A DNA stretch of 39,109 nt from Fibrobacter sp. GTDB lineage: Bacteria > Fibrobacterota > Fibrobacteria > Fibrobacterales > Fibrobacteraceae. The notes beneath the pieces were generated by a model. It was not told where the DNA came from, did no database searches, and saw only the letters and a program-made list of their open reading frames with translations. Where the stretch lies: assembly GCA_017520105.1 (NCBI GenBank), contig JAFWRL010000147.1:1-39109 (forward strand), written 5' to 3'. Positions 32,211 through 39,109 of this stretch are shown in pieces (positions within the stretch are counted from its first letter, which is position 1; each line of letters starts with the position of its first letter). Both the position numbers and the translations under genes were made by a program.

Positions 32211-33152
32211 ATGGATATGCTTACCGAAGTCAATCTCAAAGACAAAAATTATCTAAAAGCCTACGAGGAGCAAATACAAGCACTCCCCCTAGACGAACTG
32301 TATGAAGTTTTAGATATCATCAAACATGACCCATCGCCTGAGCGCATCAATATTGTAAACAAAAGAATTCAGGAATTAGAAGAAATCGACAATTCCGAAA
32401 ACGTCCGCAACTATTACAACAATCTCATCAAGAACGAACCCGAAAAAATCGTTTACGTCGAAAAGAAAAAAGAGAATCCGCAAGAAAAAATTGAACTACC
32501 TCCAGTCAACGATACTCAAGTCAAAGAAAACATAACGGAAGAGACAAAATCCGATAGATTCTACATCGAGCCTCATTCTTCTAATTGCAAAAGAAAGTTG
32601 TCTGAAGAAGAATTAGCCGAAGCGCGCTTGTTTGCACATTTAGTTGATGAAAAGTATAAAAATGCGCCACCATCTCCACCTCCTCCTCAACGTCATACCC
32701 CCGCCTCTACATTATTCAACTGGTTTCTATTCGTACTTCTTTTCGGAAACTGGGTTTTTGTCAATACAAAAGGTGGCTACTTTATGCAAAAAGGGGCACT
32801 TGTATATTACCCTGAGCACAGTATTTCGTATTCAATAACAACGGCATCATATTTCTGCCTTGTCGGATGCTTTATCATAGTACGCTGCTATAAAAAAGAA
32901 GCCTCAATAGGTTTAAGCATTGCAAGTTTTTTCTGGATCAAATCCCTTTTGGGATTTTTCGAAGGAATTTATCCAGGCTTTTTCGTGACACCCAGTGCAT
33001 CGCTATCGCGGATTATATCGCTTTCAATCCTTATTTTGTCATCACTATACGTTATCAAAGTTGTTAAAAGCAAAGAAAAAAGCTATTTGAAAATGACTTT
33101 GCTCATGGTTCTTTTGTGCTTGGCCATTGAACAAATCGGCTGGCTGGGGTAA
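32211..33152 (+). CDS. Multi-pass membrane protein, tandem copy 2
   Basis: A 313-aa paralogue of the preceding gene, starting 4 nt after its stop (ATG 32211, with a second ATG two codons later); upstream in-frame codons overlap gene 1 and are less likely. Charged helical N-terminus (LPLDELYEVLDIIKHDPSPERINIVNKRI). It is about 80 residues longer because of a Lys/Glu-rich segment (about 75-140) and a Pro-rich linker (PPSPPPPQRHTP, about 152-163). Hydrophobic segments then match copy 1, with IYPGFFVTPSASLSR and a final CLAIEQIGWLG. Function unknown; one operon with copy 1. It ends 10 bp from the convergent phosphatase gene. Confidence 0.7.
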   Translation: MDMLTEVNLKDKNYLKAYEEQIQALPLDELYEVLDIIKHDPSPERINIVNKRIQELEEIDNSENVRNYYNNLIKNEPEKIVYVEKKKENPQEKIELPPVNDTQVKENITEETKSDRFYIEPHSSNCKRKLSEEELAEARLFAHLVDEKYKNAPPSPPPPQRHTPASTLFNWFLFVLLFGNWVFVNTKGGYFMQKGALVYYPEHSISYSITTASYFCLVGCFIIVRCYKKEASIGLSIASFFWIKSLLGFFEGIYPGFFVTPSASLSRIISLSILILSSLYVIKVVKSKEKSYLKMTLLMVLLCLAIEQIGWLG

Positions 33153-33162
33153 CAGCGAAAAA

Positions 33163-34161
33163 TCAGCTCAAATGCGTGGGCGGAGCGCCAGCGCTGTTGC
33201 GGATAGCGGCCTGCTTGCGTTCGACGATGGAATCCGCGATGGCGCGGACTTTTTCGGTAAGCCAAAGCCACGACTGGCTTGCCGTTTCGTAATCGGCTTC
33301 ACCGAACATCTGCACGCGATTGTCACGACGCAACGCATCGACTTGGCGGAACGCTTTCACGTCGCCCTTGGGATAAACGGCAAACGTGCTGCCGCCATTG
33401 TAATTGAGGATGCTGAACGCCGGCACATCACTCGGGCCGTCGGCGATATAGACCATGTTTTCGAAAGGCACGCGGCGGCTCTCGCGGGCGATTGAAGAAT
33501 TGACGTCAATCGTTTCGGGATACTTGTTGCTGCCCTTGTTGATTTCAAAGAGGTAGCGCGTCTTGGAAGTGTTGTCGAGCGCAGATGCGATTTGCGAAAT
33601 TTCAGATGCAGTGGGAGTTGCGGCGTTTGAAATGCCCGCGGCTGCAGAAGGAACGTCGCCGGATTCAAAGCTTTCCAAATAGCCAGGCTGCGCAGGCGAT
33701 TCGATAAATTCGCAGCCGTAAATACCATCGACAAACGGAGCGATTGCACTCCCGCGAATCGTCTCGGCAAAACCGGTACTCACAACATAATGTTCCAAGC
33801 GAATATCGAACGCCTTGTACTTTTCGTCATCGTTGATAAGCGACTTCACTTCGCCGAAAAATTGCGGAAGTCCCGGATAAAATTTCAGTTCCTTGCCAAA
33901 CTCGCGGAGCAAAGCGTTGTTAAGGCCCTTGAAAAGCCCTGATTTCACGTATGTCAAAATGTGGTTCAAGTAGCTCGTATCGGAATTTACGGAGATTCCC
34001 TGCTTGCCATAATATGCCTTGAGCCCATTCACCTCTTGCCAAAATTTTTTCCCATCGACATCGAAGTGCCTAAAAAGCGGTTCCTGCATGTACGAACTGA
34101 TGAGGGTCTTGTCGCAGTCCCACACCATGGCGATAATATTTTGTTCAAAAGGTGATTTCAT
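33163..34161 (-). CDS. HAD-superfamily phosphatase-like protein
   Basis: A 332-aa protein with the four HAD motifs: motif I VWDCDKT (nucleophile Asp15, acid/base Asp17), motif II VVSTG, a motif III Lys candidate in INKGSNKYP, and motif IV YIADGPSDVPAF. The large helical cap between motifs I and II suggests a phosphoserine-phosphatase-like layout with a small-molecule phosphate ester as substrate, which cannot be named. Between motifs II and III there is a low-complexity Ala/Ser/Thr segment (GISNAATPTASEIS). No Shine-Dalgarno is visible; a heptamer array begins 6 nt upstream of the start codon. Confidence 0.82.
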   Translation of the reverse strand: MKSPFEQNIIAMVWDCDKTLISSYMQEPLFRHFDVDGKKFWQEVNGLKAYYGKQGISVNSDTSYLNHILTYVKSGLFKGLNNALLREFGKELKFYPGLPQFFGEVKSLINDDEKYKAFDIRLEHYVVSTGFAETIRGSAIAPFVDGIYGCEFIESPAQPGYLESFESGDVPSAAAGISNAATPTASEISQIASALDNTSKTRYLFEINKGSNKYPETIDVNSSIARESRRVPFENMVYIADGPSDVPAFSILNYNGGSTFAVYPKGDVKAFRQVDALRRDNRVQMFGEADYETASQSWLWLTEKVRAIADSIVERKQAAIRNSAGAPPTHLS

Positions 34162-34167
34162 GATTTA

Positions 34168-34216
34168 GTAGGAAGTTAGAAGTAGGAAGTAGTTGGTAGG
34201 AAGTAGTTACTAGTGA
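34168..34216. repeat. Heptamer array (GTAGGAA type) upstream of HAD gene
   Basis: Seven units in register: GTAGGAA three times, interleaved with GTTAGAA, GTAGTTG, GTAGTTA and CTAGTGA. It has the same consensus as the exact array at 31168-31195. Confidence 0.65.
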
Positions 34217-34291
34217 ATTGCAATGGATCCTTCGACTTTGTTTATCCCGGACTTGTTCCGGGACTCAGGATGACACATTACTCTAGTAACT
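34205..34291. repeat. Nested inverted repeat enclosing dispersed element, copy C
   Basis: AGTTACTAG (34205-34213) and CTAGTAACT (34283-34291) are exact inverted repeats. They enclose the GGATCCTT ... TCAGGATGAC element (34225-34274), whose centre holds its own hairpin (TCCCGGA / TCCGGGA). This looks like a small non-autonomous element, but no target-site duplication is evident. Confidence 0.5.
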
Positions 34292-34304
34292 TGGAACTCA
34301 AAAC

Positions 34305-35129
34305 TCACTTAGTAATAAAATAATCCTCGGGGTTGACGGGTACTCCGTTCACGCGAATTTCGTAATGCAAGCCAAGGCTCGACTGAAGTCCGCTCTTACC
34401 AATAACCGCAATCGGATCGCCGCGACGAACCTTGTCGCCTTTATCCAAAAGTGTTTGGCCCAAATGCGCATAGAACGTTTTCACATGCTCCAAATGTTCA
34501 ATCTTCATTGTCAGTCCAAAACCGCGGTGTTTGCGGACCTCGACAACAGTCCCCGCTCCAGGCGCATAAACGGTATCCCCATCGGCAGCCAAGAAATCAA
34601 TACCCCTATGCGGGAGTTCCTGGTCCGTAAATGCATCGAACACCATCTCGAAACGGCTCTTGATATCGTGATGGTTTCTAAGCGGATGGAGCACCGGAAC
34701 ACGAGCTGCAAGGGCGGAATCGGCTTCTAGCTTATTGAGCGTTTTGCGGAATGTCGATTTCATTTCATACAAATTCTTTCGCGGAGAAGCATCATCTTCA
34801 ACCGAAGTCCCTTCGATTGCAAAACCAAGCCCGCCCAGTTTCATGGAGCTATCACGGACAACGCGCGTTTCTTCAATTTTCAAAATTGTCGTATCAACAA
34901 CAGTGCGGATTTTCTTGATTTCCTTCTTGATGACAGAGTTTTGGTGATAAACGTCTATCAGGTTGCCGTTCGACAAGTTTTCTACAATCTGCATCGGCGA
35001 GAACAAGACAAAGCCCAAAATGGCGCAGATACCTATAACAAGGTAAATAATAGCCTTCCGCACAGAGAACGTCACATCACGTCCTCTGGAATCCTTGTTC
35101 GGATAAATGTGAACCTCAAGTTTTTTCAC
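34305..35129 (-). CDS. M23-fold (LytM-like) membrane-anchored protein
   Basis: A 274-aa protein with a GTG start at 35129, preceded by GAAGG. A single transmembrane helix near residues 27-45 anchors a periplasmic part. A coiled-coil-like stretch (about 60-140) leads to the M23 domain (about 165-270). Zn-ligand candidates are His174 and Asp178 (PHRGIDFLAADGD) and His255 (GLHYEIRVNG); His222 lies in YAHLG. The position normally held by the first His of the HxH motif is Gly253, so peptidase activity may be impaired. M23 proteins cut peptidoglycan cross-links or, when degenerate, regulate amidases. It starts 8 nt after the 87-aa gene, with which it forms an operon. Confidence 0.87.
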   Translation of the reverse strand: MKKLEVHIYPNKDSRGRDVTFSVRKAIIYLVIGICAILGFVLFSPMQIVENLSNGNLIDVYHQNSVIKKEIKKIRTVVDTTILKIEETRVVRDSSMKLGGLGFAIEGTSVEDDASPRKNLYEMKSTFRKTLNKLEADSALAARVPVLHPLRNHHDIKSRFEMVFDAFTDQELPHRGIDFLAADGDTVYAPGAGTVVEVRKHRGFGLTMKIEHLEHVKTFYAHLGQTLLDKGDKVRRGDPIAVIGKSGLQSSLGLHYEIRVNGVPVNPEDYFITK

Positions 35130-35137
35130 TAGGACCT

Positions 35138-35401
35138 TCAGTCTTTTTTACTTAATTTCTGTTCGAGTTCTGCAACTTGTTTCTTAATTTCGAAGATGGC
35201 ACCCACCGCTTCGACTGTAAAAGGGTCATCCTTAATGGTCTCCAGGCGGCCTTCTTGAATCGCTTCGTAAACTCGTTGACCAAGGAACTGGAACTTGGCC
35301 TTGAGCTTGGACTGCACCATCGACAATTCGACACGGGACAAAACGTTGGACGCACAGTCCTTTGCTGTATTTTTAAGCTTATTTAGAGTTTTTTCGTTCA
35401 T
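35138..35401 (-). CDS. Small helical protein upstream of M23 gene, 87 aa
   Basis: An 87-aa protein starting MNEKTLNKLKNTAKDCASNV. The start at 35401 was chosen because the frame upstream runs antisense through another gene. Two amphipathic helices (about 1-50) and a C-terminal coiled-coil heptad stretch (AIFEIKKQVAELEQKLSKKD) suggest an oligomeric cytoplasmic protein. No family was recognised. It is co-transcribed with the M23 gene (8-nt gap) and divergent from the 50-aa ORF/dnaN operon, with only 64 bp for both promoters. A cell-envelope role is inferred only from the partner. Confidence 0.65.
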   Translation of the reverse strand: MNEKTLNKLKNTAKDCASNVLSRVELSMVQSKLKAKFQFLGQRVYEAIQEGRLETIKDDPFTVEAVGAIFEIKKQVAELEQKLSKKD

Positions 35402-35465
35402 ATTAGTTTCTCGACCAGTCTCTAAAATAGTAGATTTTTCAACATAAAACAATGGAGATTTTTCT

Positions 35466-35618
35466 ATGAGTCGCAGCGATCGCAGAAGAGCTAAGCAAAA
35501 TGCAAAAAAATTCGTCCCAAAAAAAACAAATGCGCTGGATAAACGAGTTATCGTGCTCCTCGCAATCATCGTCGTTGTCTTTTTCGTAGGAACAATGCTC
35601 ATCCAAAGAGGTGCTTAA
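35466..35618 (+). CDS. Small single-pass membrane protein upstream of dnaN, 50 aa
   Basis: A 50-codon ORF with Shine-Dalgarno GGAG 9 nt before its ATG and a stop 3 nt before the dnaN ATG. The N-terminal half is very basic (SRSDRRRAKQNAKKF, then VPKKTNALDKR). The C-terminal half is one transmembrane helix (VIVLLAIIVVVFFVGTML). The positive-inside rule predicts a cytoplasmic N-terminus. Tight coupling to dnaN makes co-expression nearly certain; function unknown. Confidence 0.7.
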   Translation: MSRSDRRRAKQNAKKFVPKKTNALDKRVIVLLAIIVVVFFVGTMLIQRGA

Positions 35619-35621
35619 TCC

Positions 35622-36743
35622 ATGAAGTTCACTATTCAAAAGAATGTTTTGCAGGACGCCCTGCAAGCGGCAATTAGCGCCGTTCCGAACAAATCCACCA
35701 TCCAAATTTTAAACAACTTTTCGCTCCGCTTGGAAGGGAACTTCCTCGAAGTGAGCGCAACCGACTTGGACCTCGGTATCAGGGTCAAGGTGGAAGTGCA
35801 GGGCGAACGGGATGGTGCAGTCGTCGTTAACGCACGCAAGTTGTTCGACCAAGTGAAAAGCCTCGTGGACCCGAGCATCACGAACATCACTTTTGACGCA
35901 CAGGACTATCTGGTCAAGATCCAGTGGAGCGAACGCGGTAAGGCAAGTATCATCGGCTTCGACGCCAACGACTTCCCGCCGTTCCCGGAAATCGAAAATG
36001 GCGAAACGCTGAACATCGCCTCGAGCGAACTCGCATTCCTCGCCGAAAAGACATTGTTCGCAACCTCTACCGATTCCACCCGCCTGAGCTTGAACGGCGT
36101 GTTCCTCGAAGCGAAGGACGGCAAGGTTTCCATGGTCGCCACCGACGGTCACCGTCTCGGCCGTGCGTCCATCGACCAGGAAGGCGCAGAACTTTCGAAC
36201 GGCGTCATCATCCCGCACAAGGCTTTACAGCAGATTTTGCACATGGCCAAGGGTGACTCCACCGTTGAAGTCCGCACCTCCTCGACACACATTCTCTTTA
36301 ACACGGGTTCCATCCAAGTTATCTCCAAGCTGTACGAAGGACCGTATCCGAGCTACCGCTCCGTGATTCCGCAGCAGTTCGAACGCACCGCACAGGCGAA
36401 CACCACGGAATTCCAGAACAAGATCCGCAGCGTGATTTCGATGGCCAACGCCCGCACACGCAAGATCCGTTTGCAGTTCGACAGCAACATCCTCGAACTC
36501 AGTGCCACGGACCCGGATGTCGGCGGCGATTCCCGCGAAGCACTTGCCATCACGCACAACGGCGAAGGTAGCTTCTGCATTGGTTTCAACGGCCAGTTCC
36601 TCGCCGAAATCCTCAGCATGTGCAAGAGCGAAGAAGTCATCATGAAGATGAACAACCCGCTTGGCGCCTGCATCATCGAGCCGGTGGGCGACAACATGAA
36701 CTTCTCGTTCCTCTTGATGCCGACGCACCTGACGGACAACTAA
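35622..36743 (+). CDS. dnaN: DNA polymerase III sliding clamp (beta subunit)
   Basis: A 373-aa protein of usual DnaN length. It forms the ring-shaped clamp that tethers the replicative polymerase to DNA. Landmarks: MKFTIQKNVLQDALQAAISAVPNKSTIQIL at the start (domain 1), a middle domain with STDSTRLSLNGVFLEAKDGKVSMVATDGHRLG, and a C-terminal domain ending FSFLLMPTHLTDN, comparable to the usual MPMRL ending that lines the partner-binding pocket. It is preceded by a 50-aa membrane-protein gene rather than dnaA, and no recF follows. A strong terminator lies just downstream. Codon bias is strong. Confidence 0.96.
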   Translation: MKFTIQKNVLQDALQAAISAVPNKSTIQILNNFSLRLEGNFLEVSATDLDLGIRVKVEVQGERDGAVVVNARKLFDQVKSLVDPSITNITFDAQDYLVKIQWSERGKASIIGFDANDFPPFPEIENGETLNIASSELAFLAEKTLFATSTDSTRLSLNGVFLEAKDGKVSMVATDGHRLGRASIDQEGAELSNGVIIPHKALQQILHMAKGDSTVEVRTSSTHILFNTGSIQVISKLYEGPYPSYRSVIPQQFERTAQANTTEFQNKIRSVISMANARTRKIRLQFDSNILELSATDPDVGGDSREALAITHNGEGSFCIGFNGQFLAEILSMCKSEEVIMKMNNPLGACIIEPVGDNMNFSFLLMPTHLTDN

Positions 36744-36765
36744 CCGAAGTTCGGAAAAATTTAAG

Positions 36766-36790
36766 GGCTCTCGCGAGAGAGCCTTTTTTT
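36766..36790 (+). terminator. Intrinsic terminator after dnaN
   Basis: Stem GGCTCTC / GAGAGCC, loop GCGA, then seven T. Confidence 0.92.
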
Positions 36791-36814
36791 ATTAAACCAA
36801 GTCTGTAACGGGTA

Positions 36815-36850
36815 GCGCCTGAGACCATGCCTGAAACCGCGCCTGAAACT
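36815..36850. repeat. Three tandem 12-bp repeats between dnaN and FISUMP gene
   Basis: Three consecutive units of consensus GCGCCTGAAACC (at most two differences each) in the convergent spacer. Confidence 0.7.
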
Positions 36851-36959
36851 ACACACTCTTTGAATAAAGTAAATACATCTAATCAAATCCGCAGAAACCG
36901 TTCTACTTCAAAGACGTGGCCGTAAAAAGTCACCTCAAAAAAGGCCGCAAGCTGAACTG

Positions 36960-37592
36960 TTACTGGTGTAACACGCATCTCACGGATCGATAATCTTCTT
37001 TCGCAAACGCATTCAAGCTCGCCGCATCGTTACTGAACGACAAGAGCAAATAGTATGCCAGCGACTCCGGAAACTCATCATCTTCCGTTGCACTCCAAAA
37101 GTATGCATAACCACCGATACCGTCGAACTTGCCACCAGTAACTGCACCATCATCCGCTTTCGAAACGGCACTACGATAACCCGCCGGAAGCGCCTTGAAG
37201 CCCAAAGCATCCGAGCCGTTCCCTTTCTTGAACCAACCGTCTTTAGCCTTCAAAGCCGCACCAGCATCACTCTTGGACGACGCCACGCCATCCTTGAACA
37301 TCTCCGCAATAAGTTTTTCGAAATCCTCTTTCGTCGGCAAGCGCCAACCCTCCGGACAAACCGTTTTCGCCTCCGCCCACGAATAGAGTCGCCCCAGCCG
37401 CTTGCAGTTGCGGGTATCGCCATCAGGACAAGCGCTCCCTTCCGTTGCATAATTCAGATTCTCCGCCATCCATGTCTGCTCGCCGATTTTTATGATACCA
37501 TAAGACAGCCCATCACGCGAATCTGTAAACGATTCGGAACAAGCGGAAAGGAGAAAAGCTAGAGTGGCCCACAAAACGACTGAAAGTTTCAT
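36960..37592 (-). CDS. FISUMP-domain lipoprotein
   Basis: A 210-aa lipoprotein (lipobox LLSAC, Cys19 counting from ATG 37592; an ATG three codons upstream at 37601 is possible). The FISUMP domain (Fibrobacter succinogenes major paralogous domain) starts near residue 31, with IKIGEQTWMAENLNYAT, ACPDGD, GRLYSWAEAKTVCPEGWRLPTKEDFEKL, a GFKALPAGYR segment, YFWSATED and a final SVRCV. These domains are very abundant on exported Fibrobacter proteins; their ligand is not known to me. A TATATT box ends 11 nt before the ATG, giving a leader of only a few nucleotides. The promoter lies in the spacer and last codons next to the upstream res gene. Confidence 0.88.
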   Translation of the reverse strand: MKLSVVLWATLAFLLSACSESFTDSRDGLSYGIIKIGEQTWMAENLNYATEGSACPDGDTRNCKRLGRLYSWAEAKTVCPEGWRLPTKEDFEKLIAEMFKDGVASSKSDAGAALKAKDGWFKKGNGSDALGFKALPAGYRSAVSKADDGAVTGGKFDGIGGYAYFWSATEDDEFPESLAYYLLLSFSNDAASLNAFAKEDYRSVRCVLHQ

Positions 37593-37617
37593 AACAGGCA
37601 TTAAATATAATGATTAT

Positions 37618-39109
37618 CTACTTTACCAAATCCAGCAATCGTTCGTAAGAATCCACCACGTCGTAGGTGACGGAGTCGCTGGAGATGGCGGCGAAATGTT
37701 TGCGGGCGCACTTGATTTTGGCAGATTCGATTTCGCGGAGTTCCATAGTGCTCATTGAGCCCTTGGTTTCGGCAACAAAATACACGTGCTTGACTTCGCC
37801 CTCATGAAAGGCAATTGCCCAGTCGGGATTATACTTGCCGACAGGCGTATTGATAAAGAATCCCTTGGGCAACTTGATATAGAGCGAGACTTCCTTACTC
37901 GTTTCCAGTTTCTGCGCGAAGTCGCGTTCGTTACTGGAATCATAAATCAGGTGGTCGTACAAATGCTGGTGCGTTTCGCACGCATTCATACCGAGGCGCC
38001 CCTTCATCGTGTTGTCTGTAAAGATGCTCGTCTCGTAACTGGATTCCAGCTTGTTATACGTGATATGCTCAATGATGACGGTCGCCTTCTGTTCGTTGAT
38101 TAAGCGGCTCGCCTTGATGATAAACTCTTCGGGGTTTTCTTGGAACTGGTCAAAGACGGCCTTCTGGATTTTGCTTAGAATTTCGCCGACCGTCTTGCGG
38201 GTAAGTCCCGTATCTTCGACAATCTTTCCAATCAAGTCGTACTTGACGCTGGAATTTGCGGTGGCGACGGCGGCCCTAGACTCCGTAGTTTCCATCTTGA
38301 AGGCATTGCCTGCTTCCAGTTGTTCCTTGGACTTGATTTTATCCAGAGAGCCCTGCGACACTCTGAAGAAAATCTTCGTTACGCGCAAGTTCGCATTCAG
38401 CGCATCGACTGACTTACGGACAAGTTCATCCGTCTCGAAATCCACCACGTAAGCGGACTTCGCGTTAATCTTCTGCCAGAGTTCCTTGAACTCCTTGGAA
38501 TTGTACTTGCTCTTGTTCAAGTGCAGTTCCACATTGTTCTTGCGGGCATCTTCGGGCTTAATCGCATCGGCATCGTAAAGCGTATCAAGAACGCCACAAA
38601 TGCTTGCGGAATAAGGAGCAACTTCTTCGCAAAGGCATAGTGCACCCACAGCCTTGTCCGTGCGATACTTATCCGTCAATGCACCCTTCTTCACGTAGCC
38701 GCATTCCAGCAAAGCATCGTAAACCGTTTGCGCAAAGTCATCCGTTACGAACAACTTTTCGCCAGACTCCGATGTAAACGACTTTCCCTTGAACAGGTCT
38801 ATCGTCACCTTGACCGGGCGGCTACCAATCGTTTCGGCCATTTCGGTCTGCAATGCCTTCGCAAAATCCTCGTAACTCTCGTTCGCGATAACCGTCAACA
38901 CATTCACCGAATGTACATCGCCGCCCAAGACGCTCTCGTCCATGCGTTCGCCGTTCTGGTTCACGCACAAACGCAAGCCGCGGCCCACTTCCTGCCGCTT
39001 GCGGACTTCAGAAGCGCTGCTCTTGAGCGTGCAAATCTGGAAAACGTTCTGATTGTCCCAGCCTTCTTTCAGGGCAGAATGGCTAAAGATAAACCGCACC
39101 GGTTCTTCG
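37618..39109 (-). CDS. Type III restriction enzyme Res subunit, C-terminal part (5' end beyond window)
   Basis: About 497 residues are visible; the frame is open to the window edge, so the N-terminal helicase motifs are outside. The visible part begins in the second helicase lobe (FIFSHSALKEGWDN) with SF2 motif VI (QEVGRGLRLCVN). It ends with a PD-(D/E)xK nuclease core: Asp in YNPDWAIAF and Glu-x-Lys in VYFVAETKGS. Such Res subunits act with a Mod methyltransferase to translocate along and cut unmodified DNA as phage defence. No mod gene is in the window; it would be expected upstream, beyond the right edge. The gene ends 25 nt before the FISUMP start codon. Confidence 0.88.
   Translation of the reverse strand, partial: EEPVRFIFSHSALKEGWDNQNVFQICTLKSSASEVRKRQEVGRGLRLCVNQNGERMDESVLGGDVHSVNVLTVIANESYEDFAKALQTEMAETIGSRPVKVTIDLFKGKSFTSESGEKLFVTDDFAQTVYDALLECGYVKKGALTDKYRTDKAVGALCLCEEVAPYSASICGVLDTLYDADAIKPEDARKNNVELHLNKSKYNSKEFKELWQKINAKSAYVVDFETDELVRKSVDALNANLRVTKIFFRVSQGSLDKIKSKEQLEAGNAFKMETTESRAAVATANSSVKYDLIGKIVEDTGLTRKTVGEILSKIQKAVFDQFQENPEEFIIKASRLINEQKATVIIEHITYNKLESSYETSIFTDNTMKGRLGMNACETHQHLYDHLIYDSSNERDFAQKLETSKEVSLYIKLPKGFFINTPVGKYNPDWAIAFHEGEVKHVYFVAETKGSMSTMELREIESAKIKCARKHFAAISSDSVTYDVVDSYERLLDLVK

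Noticed and set aside
36885..36994. Plus-strand 36-codon stretch with a CYWCNTH motif overlapping the end of the FISUMP gene
   Set aside because: It has no start codon and begins after a stop; it may be a relic but cannot be supported as a gene.

Overview
The window looks like a chromosomal segment of a Fibrobacter (Fibrobacterota) genome. The evidence is the set of lineage-typical protein families read from the translations: two full fibro-slime proteins plus a diverged third, a TIGR02147-type regulator, a FISUMP (Fibrobacter major paralogous domain) lipoprotein, Ser-rich lipoprotein linkers and many signal-peptide proteins. Species cannot be fixed from sequence alone. No rRNA, tRNA, CRISPR array, insertion sequence or prophage was recognised.

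Layout. 1-2650 (minus strand): a tandem pair of small glycine-zipper lipoproteins (the first cut by the window edge) and a frameshifted COG3044-type ABC-class ATPase. 2790-6535 (plus): an envelope block of a PEGA protein, an LpoB-like lipoprotein, a COG3014-like lipoprotein and a possible outer-membrane protein. 6581-9213: an OmpR-type regulator and its overlapping sensor kinase. 9324-11695: phosphofructokinase, a 47-codon ORF and a TPR-like exported protein. 11792-19456: an accessory, partly AT-rich block with a diverged fibro-slime protein, a multidomain secreted protein with a putative papain/C39-like triad, a PDZ/FlgD-like protein and a TIGR02147 regulator-lipoprotein pair. 19711-21114 (minus): phosphate acetyltransferase. 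21360-29354: two giant tandem fibro-slime proteins. 29486-31021 (minus): RNase G/E. 31514-33152: two tandem paralogous membrane proteins. 33163-35401 (minus): a HAD phosphatase, an M23-fold protein and an 87-aa helical protein. 35466-36743: a 50-aa membrane peptide and dnaN. 36960-39109 (minus): a FISUMP lipoprotein and the C-terminal part of a type III restriction Res subunit that runs off the window.

How the parts relate. Most of the content is surface biology: lipoproteins, exported binding proteins and their regulators, interleaved with central metabolism (PFK, Pta) and information genes (rng, dnaN). The fibro-slime proteins are the likely adhesion components.

The most unusual signals are non-coding. 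(1) Several genes have a -10 box (TATATT or similar) ending 6-7 nt before the ATG and no Shine-Dalgarno, which predicts leaderless mRNAs. (2) Intergenic spacers carry tandem arrays with an exact 7-nt period but different heptamer sequences, and one array sits in the -35 region of the RNase G gene. (3) A dispersed element bounded by GTCATCCTGA and AAGGATCC occurs three times with different centres. All positions come from reading the sequence by eye; no database search was possible.
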